A model generated the notes under the pieces. The model was given only the letters and a program-made list of their open reading frames with translations. It was not told the DNA's origin and made no database searches. A stretch of 32,230 nt of DNA from Halomonas campaniensis (lineage in GTDB: Bacteria > Pseudomonadota > Gammaproteobacteria > Pseudomonadales > Halomonadaceae): NCBI RefSeq assembly GCF_002211105.1, contig NZ_JPUA01000018.1:15460-47689 (forward strand), given 5' to 3'. The translations under genes and the position numbers were made by a program. This document shows, in pieces, positions 1-8,747 of this stretch (within the stretch, counting starts at the first letter, position 1; every line of letters starts with the position of its first letter).

Positions 1-692
1 AAGTGGAAGAGAAGCCCATGGGGCGTCTGCTCAAGATGGGCGCGACCAACCTGCATCGCAGCTGGCTCAATGTGCCCCACGTCACGCAGTTCGACGAAGC
101 GGACATCACCGAGCTGGAAGCTTTCCGCAAGGCGATGAAGGCCGAAGCGGAAGCCCAGGGCGCCAAGCTAACGCCGCTGCCGTTTATGGTTAAAGCCTGC
201 GCCTTTGCGCTGCGTAAATTCCCGCAGTTCAACGTCAGCTTGAAGGGTGACGGTGAAACCCTGGTATGGAAGAACTACGTCCATATCGGTATTGCCGTGG
301 ATACGCCTGACGGTCTGATGGTGCCGGTAGTACGCAACGCCGATCAAAAATCCTTGATCGAGATCGCCAAGGAGATGGCGGAGCTAGGCAAGAAAGCCCA
401 GACCAAAAAGCTCAAGCGCGACGAGATGACCGGTGGCTGCTTCACCATTTCGAGCCTCGGTTCGATTGGTGGCACGGCGTTTACCCCGATCGTTAACGCG
501 CCGGAAGTGGCCATTCTGGGCGTGTCCAAAGCGCAGATGAAGCCGGTTTGGGATGGCAGCGCCTTCCAGCCGCGCCTGATGATGCCGCTATCGCTCTCCT
601 ATGATCACCGCGCGATCAATGGCGCCGATGCGGCACGCTTTACCGCCTTCCTGGCCGATGTACTGACCGATATTCGTCGCTTACTGCTGTAA
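1..692 (+). CDS. aceF: Pyruvate dehydrogenase E2 (dihydrolipoamide acetyltransferase), 3' part
   Basis: This is the C-terminal catalytic half of the E2 core of the pyruvate dehydrogenase complex, which moves the acetyl group from lipoamide to CoA in the cytoplasm. The reading frame is open from the window edge, so the lipoyl and E1/E3-binding domains lie upstream. The visible 229 residues begin close to the catalytic domain. The run VPHVTQFDEADITELEAFRK is typical of the pyruvate-type E2 rather than the 2-oxoglutarate or branched-chain type. The active-site motif YDHRAINGAD lies near the C-terminus, with the histidine and aspartate expected for acetyl transfer. The gene ends at a TAA and is followed within 20 bases by a strong hairpin. 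It is most likely the last gene of an aceEF operon, though aceE is not in view. Confidence 0.95.
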   Translation, partial: VEEKPMGRLLKMGATNLHRSWLNVPHVTQFDEADITELEAFRKAMKAEAEAQGAKLTPLPFMVKACAFALRKFPQFNVSLKGDGETLVWKNYVHIGIAVDTPDGLMVPVVRNADQKSLIEIAKEMAELGKKAQTKKLKRDEMTGGCFTISSLGSIGGTAFTPIVNAPEVAILGVSKAQMKPVWDGSAFQPRLMMPLSLSYDHRAINGADAARFTAFLADVLTDIRRLLL

Positions 693-711
693 CTGTTAGC
701 GATGTGCTTTC

Positions 712-741
712 ACAAGCGGCGCCCCTCGGGGCGCCGCTTGT
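712..741 (+). terminator. Terminator after aceF
   Basis: A perfect 13-14-bp GC-rich inverted repeat with a CTCG-type tight loop begins 19 bases after the aceF stop. It is followed by GTTT rather than a long T run. The stem strength and position support a transcription terminator; the short T tract leaves its intrinsic efficiency uncertain. Confidence 0.8.
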
Positions 742-1618
<877 letters not shown>

Positions 1619-1640
1619 TACATAGCGTTTTACCTGTTTC

Positions 1641-1665
1641 GATGGCCCGCTTAATGCGGGCCATC
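1641..1665 (+). terminator. Hairpin after adk
   Basis: A perfect 10-bp stem GATGGCCCGC/GCGGGCCATC with a TTAAT loop starts 23 bases after the adk stop. No T run follows, so it may be a weak terminator or an mRNA-stabilising 3' end. It sits just before the tsaB promoter region. Confidence 0.65.
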
Positions 1666-1686
1666 GTCGTATTAGCGTGGCGAAGG

Positions 1687-1692
1687 TATAAT
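1687..1692 (+). promoter_or_regulatory. -10 element of a tsaB promoter
   Basis: A perfect TATAAT lies 33 bases before the tsaB ATG, in the short gap after the adk hairpin. No good -35 hexamer is present 16-18 bases upstream (TCGTCG at 17), so the promoter may be weak or activator-dependent. Confidence 0.5.
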
Positions 1693-1724
1693 GCTGCAAC
1701 TTTTCTTTCGAGTGGCCATTTGTT

Positions 1725-2423
1725 ATGCCGTTACATCTGCTTGCCCTTGACGCCTCTTCCAGCGCCTGCTCTGCAGCGCTACTGCGCCAAGGCGACTCGG
1801 GCGCTGAGTGTCTGGCGCGCTTTGAGATGACGCCCCGTGCCCATACCCGTCGGCTGCTGCCGATGGTGGATGAAGTGCTTGCCGACGCACAGGTAACGCC
1901 TTCCCAGCTTGATGCCGTGGCTTTTGGCCGCGGGCCGGGTTCGTTTACCGGGCTGCGAATAGCCGCGGGGGCAGCCCAAGGTCTGGCGTTCGGCCTGGAC
2001 TGCCCGCTACTGGGGGTGTCTACCTTGGAGGCGCTGGCCCTTCAGGCCCATCGACGCTACCACTTACGCCACGTGGTGACCGCTCTGGATGCCCGCATGG
2101 GCGAGGTGTATGCCGCCACCTGGCACTGTCTTAACGATACAATTACGCCGATGAGTGCCGAGGCGGTACTAGCCCCGCAGAGGCTGAGGCTACCGGGCGA
2201 CGAAACCGACTGGGTTGGCGTGGGCAGCGGCTTTTCGTTATGGGAGCAGTTTACTGTCGATGTGCAGCTCAGCATGCCCCAGCATTTGGATGATTTAGAG
2301 CCTCGCGCTGAAGAGATGGCGTGGCTGGCGGCGCGTGATTTTGCCGCTGGTTTGGGGCAGGCCGCGCACCTGGTTCAGCCGGTTTATCTGCGCAACGACG
2401 TGGCCTGGAAAAAGCCCGCATGA
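1725..2423 (+). CDS. tsaB: tRNA threonylcarbamoyladenosine biosynthesis protein TsaB
   Basis: TsaB is the inactive-paralogue partner of TsaD in the complex that places threonylcarbamoyl on A37 of ANN-decoding tRNAs. The 232-residue product has the ASKHA-fold start [15 protein letters not shown] (residues 5-19), the family signature [13 protein letters not shown] (about residues 68-80), and the dimer-interface region that binds TsaD. The length matches the gammaproteobacterial family. The final TGA overlaps the start of rsmJ by four bases (ATGA), so the two genes are probably translationally coupled. Confidence 0.95.
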   Translation: MPLHLLALDASSSACSAALLRQGDSGAECLARFEMTPRAHTRRLLPMVDEVLADAQVTPSQLDAVAFGRGPGSFTGLRIAAGAAQGLAFGLDCPLLGVSTLEALALQAHRRYHLRHVVTALDARMGEVYAATWHCLNDTITPMSAEAVLAPQRLRLPGDETDWVGVGSGFSLWEQFTVDVQLSMPQHLDDLEPRAEEMAWLAARDFAAGLGQAAHLVQPVYLRNDVAWKKPA

Positions 2424-3151
2424 GCCTTGTTGCGAACAACGTTGAGAGCGATGTTGAGAGCATCGTGCTGCCTGACGGCCTGCGCTTGGTTCGGGACGAA
2501 GAAGGGTTGGCGCTGGCCGGTGATGAAAAACGCTATGGCAAGCCGCTCAGGGTTGATTTTGTGGCGGGCAAAGCGGCCCATCGGCGCCGCTTTGGCGGTG
2601 GGCGAGGCCAACTGATCGCCAAGGCGTGTGGTCTCACCAAGGGTGTAACACCGAGCATTGTCGATGCCACCGCCGGGCTGGGGCGTGATGCCTTTGTGTT
2701 GGCGAGCCTAGGCGCTCAGGTATTGTTAATTGAGCGAGTCGCGGCGATTGCGGCGCTATTGGAGGATGGCCTGAAGCGCGCTTCGAGGCATAACGAGACG
2801 GCGGATATTGCTGCCCGGATGACGCTGCGTCACGGCGATGGCGCTCAAGCTCTGGAGGCGCTTGTCGCCAGTGCGGACTTTATGCCCCAGGTGATACACC
2901 TGGATCCGATGTTTCCCCATCGTGAGAAATCGGCGCTGGTGAAAAAAGAGATGCGCTTGTTTCGGGAGTTGGCTGGTGACGATAACGATGCCCCACGGTT
3001 ACTTGAAGCCGCACTGAATGTGGCTACTCACCGGGTAGTGGTTAAACGCCCCCGTAAGGCCCCACCTATTGCGGGCCCCGCGCCACAGCACACCCTCGAG
3101 GGTAAAACCAGCCGCTACGACTTGTACGTGCATCGCTCATTAGCACGCTAG
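2420..3151 (+). CDS. rsmJ: 16S rRNA m2G1516 methyltransferase RsmJ
   Basis: RsmJ uses S-adenosylmethionine to methylate N2 of G1516 in 16S rRNA. The 243-residue product has the SAM-binding loop [12 protein letters not shown] at residues 81-92, an acidic residue after strand 2 (LIERV, E105), and the family active-site motif LDPMFPHR at residues 161-168. The upstream [23 protein letters not shown] segment is also typical of the YhiQ family. The ATG overlaps the tsaB stop, and a short gap separates it from the clsB-like gene, so the three probably form one transcript. Nothing unusual is seen. Confidence 0.95.
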   Translation: MSLVANNVESDVESIVLPDGLRLVRDEEGLALAGDEKRYGKPLRVDFVAGKAAHRRRFGGGRGQLIAKACGLTKGVTPSIVDATAGLGRDAFVLASLGAQVLLIERVAAIAALLEDGLKRASRHNETADIAARMTLRHGDGAQALEALVASADFMPQVIHLDPMFPHREKSALVKKEMRLFRELAGDDNDAPRLLEAALNVATHRVVVKRPRKAPPIAGPAPQHTLEGKTSRYDLYVHRSLAR

Positions 3152-3182
3152 CGTGTTGGCAGCCATCAACCCAGGAGCACCT

Positions 3183-4304
3183 ATGCGGCACGAGTGGCGA
3201 GAAGGTAATCAATTTACGCTGCTGCCAGAGGCTGCGCGCTTTCTGCCAGCCATGTTTGAGGCAGTCAGGGCCGCGCGCCACTATGTGCTGGTAGAACTCT
3301 ACCTGATGGAGTCAGGGGAGTTGGCGGATCAAGTCAGCGATGTGTTGATGGAGGCTGCCCAGCGAGGGGTACACGTCTGCTTGCTGCTGGATGGCTATGG
3401 CGCGATGGGACTCTCCAGCGCTGATCGTCTAAAGCTGCTGCACGGTGGCGTGCAGTTGCGCTTTTTTAATCCCATTGGCTTTCACTCTTTAGCGCGTAAC
3501 TTAAGCCGTGATCACCGCAAAATAGTGGTTATCGATGGTGAGCTTGCCTTTACCGGCGGCTTTGGCGCGGTGGATGAGTTTCTCAACGCCTGGTACGAAA
3601 TTGCGCTGCGTATTGAAGGGCCGGTAGTGGCCGATTGGGAGCTGCTGTTTCGGCGCCTGTGGCATTCGCGCCTGACCCGGGCGGAGAAGGGCGATCGACG
3701 TCCGGCGACTCTCCCCCAGCCCCGCAAGCCACAGGCGCTGCCCAATGGCGTGCCTGGGCGGGCAATGTCAGCACGGGGCTACCGCTACCAAGCAATTCGC
3801 CACTCGCTGCATCGTCGTGTCAGCCAGGTAAATGAACGGCTCTGGCTGTGTACGCCCTATTTCGTGCCCACTTTTGCGCTGCGTCGGCGCTTGGTTCGGG
3901 CCGCTCGCCGCGGGATTGACGTGCGTTTATTGCTACCGGGGGCAAAGCATGACCATCCCAGCGTTCGCTTTGCTGGTCAGCGCTTTTATCACACCATGCT
4001 CAAGGCCGGAGTGCGCATTTTTGAGTTTCAGCCGACCTTTATCCATGCCAAATTTGTGCTCGCCGATGAGTGGGTGAGTATTGGTTCGTGTAACTTTGAC
4101 CACTGGAATTTACACTGGAACCTAGAAGCCAACCAAGAGGCGAAGGATCCGAAGCTCGCGGCCGAAGTACGCGAACTGTTTGAGCGTAACTTTGCCGCCA
4201 GCCAGGAGGTTGATGCTGAGGCATGGGCGGCCCGGCCTTTGGGGCAGCGCGTCCGGGAGTGGCTCTATGGTGTGCTTGACGCGCTGATAATGCGGCTTAA
4301 ATAG
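3183..4304 (+). CDS. clsB: Cardiolipin synthase B-like phospholipase D-family protein
   Basis: This is a phospholipase D-superfamily enzyme that probably condenses phospholipids into cardiolipin at the inner membrane. From the ATG at 3183 the product has 373 residues, with two HKD catalytic motifs: H111-K113-D118 (in SRDHRKIVVIDG) and H288-K290-D295 (in FIHAKFVLAD), each followed by the usual GG or GSxNFD stretch. There is no N-terminal membrane-helix pair, which fits the ClsB type rather than ClsA. A GTG ten codons earlier (3153) is possible, but AGGAG at 3173-3177 sits five bases before the ATG and decides the start. The gene follows rsmJ by 31 bases. Substrate specificity cannot be read from sequence, and it could act on other phosphodiesters. 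Confidence 0.82.
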   Translation: MRHEWREGNQFTLLPEAARFLPAMFEAVRAARHYVLVELYLMESGELADQVSDVLMEAAQRGVHVCLLLDGYGAMGLSSADRLKLLHGGVQLRFFNPIGFHSLARNLSRDHRKIVVIDGELAFTGGFGAVDEFLNAWYEIALRIEGPVVADWELLFRRLWHSRLTRAEKGDRRPATLPQPRKPQALPNGVPGRAMSARGYRYQAIRHSLHRRVSQVNERLWLCTPYFVPTFALRRRLVRAARRGIDVRLLLPGAKHDHPSVRFAGQRFYHTMLKAGVRIFEFQPTFIHAKFVLADEWVSIGSCNFDHWNLHWNLEANQEAKDPKLAAEVRELFERNFAASQEVDAEAWAARPLGQRVREWLYGVLDALIMRLK

Positions 4305-4348
4305 CGTCGTATGCCTACGTGCTTTTACCTACGTCTCTATCGAAGCAC

Positions 4349-5008
4349 CTAGCGCTTTTTGCCTTTTGCAGGCGTTTTTTTGCGCGGTTTGGGTTTGGGC
4401 GTTTCCTGGGGCACGCGGTAGTGCAGGTAAAGATCCAACACCAGTTCCGGCAACTGTACTACCAGTGACTCCTGGCGCGCTTGATCCTTGGCCAGCTCGG
4501 CCATATCCGGCTCATCGTCGAACAGCCCAGAGAGCAGCATAAACGGCAGTAGCAGGGTGGCGGCAGCCTCTTCATCGTCCTGGAACCAGGCGCTCTCGTC
4601 GCTGAAGACGCCCTCCATAAAGCCCGCACACCAATCGCCAATCGGCGTCTCTTCGGCAGGTTCACCGCCCAGAGTGAGTTCAAAGGGGAGTTCCGGTAAG
4701 CCGCCTTGCTCGAGTACCGCCACCGCATTGTCGCGCAGTAGCGTGAGCAGGGTGGTAATCTCATCCCGCTCGGCATCGTCGGCGTAGCGCGGCTCACCCT
4801 GGAATAGTTCCGCCAGCCACTGGGTCGTGGGCACTTCGCTGGGGGCTACCGCAAGGGCCACTAAAAAACCATGGGCGGAGATCAGATCCAGGGCGTCTTC
4901 ATCCACTTGATCGGAATCGAGGAAGTCGTCCAATCTATCCAACTGCTCATCCTCGAGCAGTGGCTGCGGGGGCGTGTTCGTTTCAGGCGTATCGCTGCGC
5001 TCTGCCAT
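4349..5008 (-). CDS. UPF0149 (YecA/YgfB) family protein
   Basis: This is a conserved protein of unknown molecular role in the UPF0149 family. It has 219 residues from the chosen start. The N-terminus is acidic and the core is all-helical, with the family pattern ISAHGFLVALAVAPSEVPTTQWL and GDWCAGFMEGV. The tail is strongly basic and lysine/proline-rich (PKPKPRKKTPAKGKKR) and could contact nucleic acid; this is a guess. Many UPF0149 proteins carry a SEC-C zinc motif at the C-terminus; I do not see one here, only the basic tail. An ATG 11 codons upstream (5041) is open, but ACGAGG lies eight bases before the 5008 ATG and nothing comparable precedes the first. It is convergent with the clsB-like gene and divergent from the SprT-like gene. 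Confidence 0.8.
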   Translation of the reverse strand: MAERSDTPETNTPPQPLLEDEQLDRLDDFLDSDQVDEDALDLISAHGFLVALAVAPSEVPTTQWLAELFQGEPRYADDAERDEITTLLTLLRDNAVAVLEQGGLPELPFELTLGGEPAEETPIGDWCAGFMEGVFSDESAWFQDDEEAAATLLLPFMLLSGLFDDEPDMAELAKDQARQESLVVQLPELVLDLYLHYRVPQETPKPKPRKKTPAKGKKR

Positions 5009-5071
5009 GAGTAAAGCCTCGTTAATACAAACATTCATCAATGGTTATCTTTAACGGCTAGTTTATCACTA

Positions 5072-5620
5072 ATGAAGACATTACCACTGCCCCCTTGGCC
5101 TGCCGCTGAATTGGCAGCCATGTCGGAAACGGCGCTGCACCAGGCCGCGCGGGTTCGCGTTGAGCAGGCATGGCAGCGCTGCTGTGAAGTGTGCCCGTCC
5201 CTGCCAGCGCCAAAAGTGTGGTTTAACCTGCGCGGCGCGTCAGCCGGGCAGGCGCACCTTGGCCACGGCGGTTTACGTTTTAATCCGGTACTGCTGAATG
5301 AAAACCGCACGGCGTTTTTTGATGAGGTGATTCCCCATGAAATGGCGCACTGGCTGGTATTTCATTTGGACAATGGCCCACGTCTGAAACCCCACGGCCG
5401 CGAGTGGAAAACGGTCATGCGCGATCTTTTTGGTTTAGTGCCCAGTGTTACCCATCGATTTGATATTAAGCAGGCGCAGTCCGCACCTTATCGTTACCAG
5501 TGCGATTGCCGCTTTCATCAATTTACCCCGAGGCGTCATGCTTTAGTGGTAAATGGGCGTCGCTACCGCTGTCGACACTGCGCTAAGACCTTGGTCTACA
5601 GGCCGGAAGTCGTCTCGTAA
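5072..5620 (+). CDS. sprT: SprT-like zinc metalloprotein
   Basis: The 182-residue protein belongs to the SprT family, related to the DNA-protein crosslink protease Spartan. The zinc-protease motif HEMAH is at residues 89-93 and a further candidate ligand histidine at 108 (KPHGREWK). The C-terminal zinc ribbon is C144-x-C146-x2-H149 followed by C167-x2-C170. All expected metal ligands are present, so it is probably an active metallopeptidase, though the bacterial substrate is not established. No strong ribosome-binding site precedes the ATG. The gene is divergent from the UPF0149 gene across 63 bases and is followed by the AT-rich acs leader. Confidence 0.85.
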   Translation: MKTLPLPPWPAAELAAMSETALHQAARVRVEQAWQRCCEVCPSLPAPKVWFNLRGASAGQAHLGHGGLRFNPVLLNENRTAFFDEVIPHEMAHWLVFHLDNGPRLKPHGREWKTVMRDLFGLVPSVTHRFDIKQAQSAPYRYQCDCRFHQFTPRRHALVVNGRRYRCRHCAKTLVYRPEVVS

Positions 5621-5714
5621 TTTGTTTATAAATCTTTGTTTTTAAAATAAAAAATGATAATACCAATGTCTAAAGGGAAGCCCGCGCGAGGAGGTTTATG
5701 CTAGGGGAACATTA

Positions 5715-5819
5715 ATGGCAGTCGATACTTACGATAATGGTCAATTAGGCCCCATAAATAGTCGTATCGACTACAGTTTCTTAGAGAGTGCATTTTCACG
5801 GACAGAGGCAATTTTATGA
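5715..5819 (+). CDS. Possible 34-residue leader ORF overlapping the acs start
   Basis: An ATG at 5715 preceded by AGGGGA with six-base spacing opens a 34-codon frame. Its TGA overlaps the acs ATG as ATGA, the arrangement used for translational coupling. A perfect AGGAGG (5689-5694) lies three bases before another ATG (5698), which reads only five codons to a TAA that itself overlaps this ATG (TAATG). The peptide ([16 protein letters not shown]...) is hydrophilic, has no signal peptide and resembles nothing I know. About one third of its third codon positions are G or C, clearly lower than in flanking genes, so it may be a regulatory leader rather than a functional protein, or chance. Acs also has its own weak AGAGG site. 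Confidence 0.35.
   Translation: MAVDTYDNGQLGPINSRIDYSFLESAFSRTEAIL
5720..5773 (+). promoter_or_regulatory. Candidate acs leader with two mutually exclusive hairpins
   Basis: AGTCGATAC at 5720-5728 is perfectly complementary to GTATCGACT at 5764-5772, giving a 9-bp stem. The second arm can instead fold locally as TAGTCG-TAT-CGACTA (5759-5773). Only one of the two can form at a time, and both lie inside the 34-codon frame before acs. This resembles the geometry of translation-linked leaders, but there is no terminator and no run of one amino acid codon. Confidence 0.35.
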
Positions 5820-7765
5820 GCGATCAACAGAACGTCTATCCGGTGCGCGATGATTTCGCCGCCAATGCCTGGGCCGATAAAGCCAAATATGAGGCCATGT
5901 ATCAGCAGTCGATGGACGACCCGGAAGGCTTCTGGGCCGAGCAGGCCAAGCGTCTGGACTGGATTAAAGCGCCCACTAAAATCAAAAATACCTCCTTTGC
6001 GCGTGACAATGTCGATATTCGTTGGTTTGAAGATGGCCTGTTGAACGTCAGTGCCAACTGCCTTGACCGCCATCTTGAGAAGCGTGGTGATCAAACGGCG
6101 ATCATTTGGGAAGGCGACAATCCCGACGACTCCAAACACATTACCTATCGTGAACTCTATGCACGTACGAATCAGTTGGCCAACGCACTGAAAGAGCTGG
6201 GTATCGGTAAAGGCGACACCGTCACACTATATATGCCAATGATTCCCGAAGCCGCCATGGCGATGCTGGCCTGCTCGCGTATCGGGGCCGTTCACTCGGT
6301 TGTCTTTGGTGGCTTCTCGCCGGACGCCGTTGCCCAGCGTGTTATCGGCGCCGACTCCAAGCTGGTGATTACCGCCGATGAGTCGGTGCGCGGTGGCAAG
6401 CACGTGCCGCTGAAGGAGAACGTGGATGCCGCCCTGACCCGTGACGGCACTGATGTGTGCAAAAACGTCTTGGTGGTAAAGCGCACCGGCGGTGAGATCG
6501 ACTGGAAAGAGGGGCGCGATGTCTGGTTTGACGAGCTGGTCGACAAACAGTCCAGCGAGTGTGAACCGGAAGCCATGGGCGCCGAAGACCCGCTGTTTAT
6601 TCTCTACACCTCCGGTTCTACCGGTGCGCCTAAAGGCCTGAAGCACACCACTGGTGGCTATCTGACCTACGCTGCCATGACCCACCAGTACGTGTTTGAC
6701 TATCAAGAGGGTGAAATTTACTGGTGCACCGCGGATGTTGGCTGGGTCACCGGGCACAGCTATATCGTCTATGGCCCCTTGGCCAATGGTGCAACCACCC
6801 TAATGTTTGAGGGCGTGCCCAGCTATCCTACCCATGGCCGGATGGGGGATATCGTTGATAAGCACAACGTTAATATTCTTTACACTGCGCCCACTGCGGT
6901 GCGTGCCCTAATGGCTCATGGCGAAAACGTCATGGACTCCAGCAAGCGCGATAGCCTGCGCTTGCTCGGCTCAGTGGGCGAACCGATTAACCCGGAGGCC
7001 TGGGAGTGGTTCTACCGCGTTATCGGCAACGAGAAATGCCCGATTGTGGATACCTGGTGGCAAACCGAAACCGGCGGCATCATGATTGCCCCGCTGCCGG
7101 GCGCCACGCCGCTTAAGCCTGGCTCTGCGACGGTGCCGTTCTTCGGTGTGAAGCCCGCGCTGGTCGATAACGAAGGCAAACAACTGGAAGGCGCCACCGA
7201 AGGCAATCTGGTGATTCTTGACGCCTGGCCGGGGCAGGCGCGCTCTATTTGGGGTGACCACGAGCGTTTTGTCCAGACCTACTTCTCGACCTACGATGGC
7301 ATGTACTTCACTGGTGACGGCTGTCGCCGTGATGAAGATGGTTACTACTGGATCACAGGCCGTGTGGATGACGTTCTGAACGTCTCCGGTCACCGCATGG
7401 GCACTGCTGAGATTGAGTCCTCTCTGGTAGCGCACAGCGCTGTTGCGGAAGCAGCCGTTGTTGGCTTCCCACACGATATTAAGGGACAAGGCATCTATAT
7501 TTATGTCACCCTGAATGACGGTATCGACCCGACAGATGAACTCAAAAAAGAGCTGACCCAGTGGGTGCGCAAGGATATTGGCCCGATTGCGTCGCCGGAT
7601 GTCATTCAGTGGGCGCCAGGCTTGCCGAAAACCCGCTCGGGTAAAATCATGCGCCGTATTCTGCGCAAGATTGCTGCCAACGAGTGTGATGGCTTGGGTG
7701 ACACCAGTACGCTGGCGGATCCCTCGGTGGTCGATGAGTTGATTGAGCACCGCGCCAATCAGTAA
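5816..7765 (+). CDS. acs: Acetyl-CoA synthetase
   Basis: Acs activates acetate with ATP and CoA to acetyl-CoA through an acetyl-AMP intermediate, and is the high-affinity route for acetate scavenging. The 649-residue length is standard. The ATP-binding loop [11 protein letters not shown] is at residues 264-274, the TWWQTETGG motif lies in the middle, and the hinge/CoA region [15 protein letters not shown] follows. The C-terminal [11 protein letters not shown] carries K610, equivalent to the lysine that is reversibly acetylated in the Salmonella/E. coli enzyme. The N-terminus aligns with known starts (YEAMYQQS). crbR lies downstream on the same strand beyond a hairpin. In Vibrio and Pseudomonas acs is a main target of CrbS/CrbR, and the neighbours here support the same control. 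Confidence 0.98.
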   Translation: MSDQQNVYPVRDDFAANAWADKAKYEAMYQQSMDDPEGFWAEQAKRLDWIKAPTKIKNTSFARDNVDIRWFEDGLLNVSANCLDRHLEKRGDQTAIIWEGDNPDDSKHITYRELYARTNQLANALKELGIGKGDTVTLYMPMIPEAAMAMLACSRIGAVHSVVFGGFSPDAVAQRVIGADSKLVITADESVRGGKHVPLKENVDAALTRDGTDVCKNVLVVKRTGGEIDWKEGRDVWFDELVDKQSSECEPEAMGAEDPLFILYTSGSTGAPKGLKHTTGGYLTYAAMTHQYVFDYQEGEIYWCTADVGWVTGHSYIVYGPLANGATTLMFEGVPSYPTHGRMGDIVDKHNVNILYTAPTAVRALMAHGENVMDSSKRDSLRLLGSVGEPINPEAWEWFYRVIGNEKCPIVDTWWQTETGGIMIAPLPGATPLKPGSATVPFFGVKPALVDNEGKQLEGATEGNLVILDAWPGQARSIWGDHERFVQTYFSTYDGMYFTGDGCRRDEDGYYWITGRVDDVLNVSGHRMGTAEIESSLVAHSAVAEAAVVGFPHDIKGQGIYIYVTLNDGIDPTDELKKELTQWVRKDIGPIASPDVIQWAPGLPKTRSGKIMRRILRKIAANECDGLGDTSTLADPSVVDELIEHRANQ

Positions 7766-7818
7766 GGGCGACACTGCTATAGGCTGTTTAGCCTAATCAG
7801 GCCTGTTTATCTCGTAAA

Positions 7819-7848
7819 ACCGTGCCGACCTGAGTAGGTCGGCACGGT
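7819..7848 (+). terminator. Terminator after acs
   Basis: A perfect 13-bp inverted repeat (ACCGTGCCGACCT and its complement) with a GAGT loop begins about 50 bases after the acs stop and is followed by CGTGTTT. It probably ends the acs transcript before the crbR promoter. Confidence 0.75.
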
Positions 7849-7852
7849 CGTG

Positions 7853-7878
7853 TTTATAGATACGCGTTTATAGATACG
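7853..7878 (+). repeat. Two tandem copies of a 14-bp unit
   Basis: TTTATAGATACG occurs at 7853-7864 and again at 7867-7878 with a 14-bp period, directly upstream of the predicted crbR -35 element. It could be a paired regulator site or a slippage product. Confidence 0.6.
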
Positions 7879-7880
7879 TG

Positions 7881-7909
7881 TTTCACTCGGATGAACGATC
7901 TATTATAAA
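7881..7909 (+). promoter_or_regulatory. Predicted crbR promoter
   Basis: TTTCAC (7881-7886) and TATAAA (7904-7909) are spaced by 17 bases, giving a plausible sigma-70 promoter about 110 bases before crbR. The leader then holds an imperfect hairpin (TGAAGC...GCTTCA, 7935-7960). Confidence 0.45.
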
Positions 7910-8026
7910 TTGTGCATGTGATGCTTGGGCATGATGAAGCCCATGGGGTACCATGCTTCACAACCGTAAGAGCCTAGCGTCGCGGCGGCAGACAACCCCG
8001 CTGCTCGAGGAACCGGAGGAATATCC

Positions 8027-8689
8027 ATGGCAGTAGCTCATAAGTTTATCGTCGCTGACGATCACCCGCTGTTTCGTGCAGCGCTGACCCAAGCGTTACG
8101 CCAGTTGGCCCCCCAGGCGGAAATTGTCGAAGCGGATACCATGGAAGCCACCACTGACGTGGTGAACCGCCACCCAGATGCCGATTTGATTCTGCTCGAT
8201 CTGCACATGCCGGGAGCCCACGGCTTCTCAGGCTTGATCCAACTGCGTGGCCAAATGCCTGATATTCCCGTGGCGGTGGTATCCGGCAGCGATGAGCCCT
8301 ACGTGGTGCGTCGTGCTATTGACTACGGCGCGTCGGGTTTTATCCCCAAATCATCGTCGCTACAACTAATTGCTGAGGCCGTAGGAGAAATCCTGGAGGG
8401 CGAAGTGTGGTTGCCAGAGGCGTTAGCCAACGTGCTGGAAGAGACCAGCGAAGAGGAGTCGCGCTTTGCTGAGGCGATTGCCTCGCTGACGCCCCAGCAG
8501 TTCCGCGTCTTGAATATGCTCACCGAAGGGCTGCTGAATAAACAGATTGCTTACGAACTGAGCGTCTCTGAAGCGACCATCAAGGCCCACGTAACAGCGA
8601 TTCTACGTAAGCTGGGCGTGCACTCGCGTACCCAAGCGGTGATCGCGGCGCAGAAACTCGAGGTCGAACCGCCGAAAGTCGTTTCCTAA
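8027..8689 (+). CDS. crbR: LuxR-family response regulator, probable CrbR
   Basis: This is the DNA-binding partner of the acetate-switch two-component system. The 220-residue product has an N-terminal receiver domain with acidic residues D11/D12, phosphoacceptor D58 (in LILLDLHMPG) and conserved K108. A LuxR-type helix-turn-helix occupies about residues 150-205 (LTPQQFRVLNMLTEGLLNKQIA... and SEATIKAHV). The start has a strong GGAGG site seven bases upstream. The assignment rests on family resemblance to CrbR/ErdR-type regulators and on position between acs and crbS; the two regulator genes converge. In other bacteria this regulator activates acs and acetate-uptake genes. Confidence 0.85.
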   Translation: MAVAHKFIVADDHPLFRAALTQALRQLAPQAEIVEADTMEATTDVVNRHPDADLILLDLHMPGAHGFSGLIQLRGQMPDIPVAVVSGSDEPYVVRRAIDYGASGFIPKSSSLQLIAEAVGEILEGEVWLPEALANVLEETSEEESRFAEAIASLTPQQFRVLNMLTEGLLNKQIAYELSVSEATIKAHVTAILRKLGVHSRTQAVIAAQKLEVEPPKVVS

Positions 8690-8726
8690 GCCAGTAGCCA
8701 ACAGCAAGCATCGCCTGCTTACAACC

Positions 8727-8747
8727 GCGGCGCGCTTAACGCGCCGC
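8727..8747. terminator. Shared hairpin between crbR and crbS
   Basis: GCGGCGCG and CGCGCCGC form an 8-bp GC stem with a CTTAA loop between the convergent genes. It overlaps the last codons and stop of crbS. No T run follows on either strand, so it is only a probable bidirectional terminator. Confidence 0.5.

Noticed and set aside
5660..5666. ATACCAA upstream of acs shared with TTGGTAT upstream of actP (15751-15757) as a common regulator site
   Set aside because: A seven-base match is expected by chance in this length of DNA, and no extended similarity surrounds it.
6971..7774. 267-codon open frame opposite acs
   Set aside because: Antisense to the 3' part of acs with low-complexity arginine-rich translation and no ribosome site of note.
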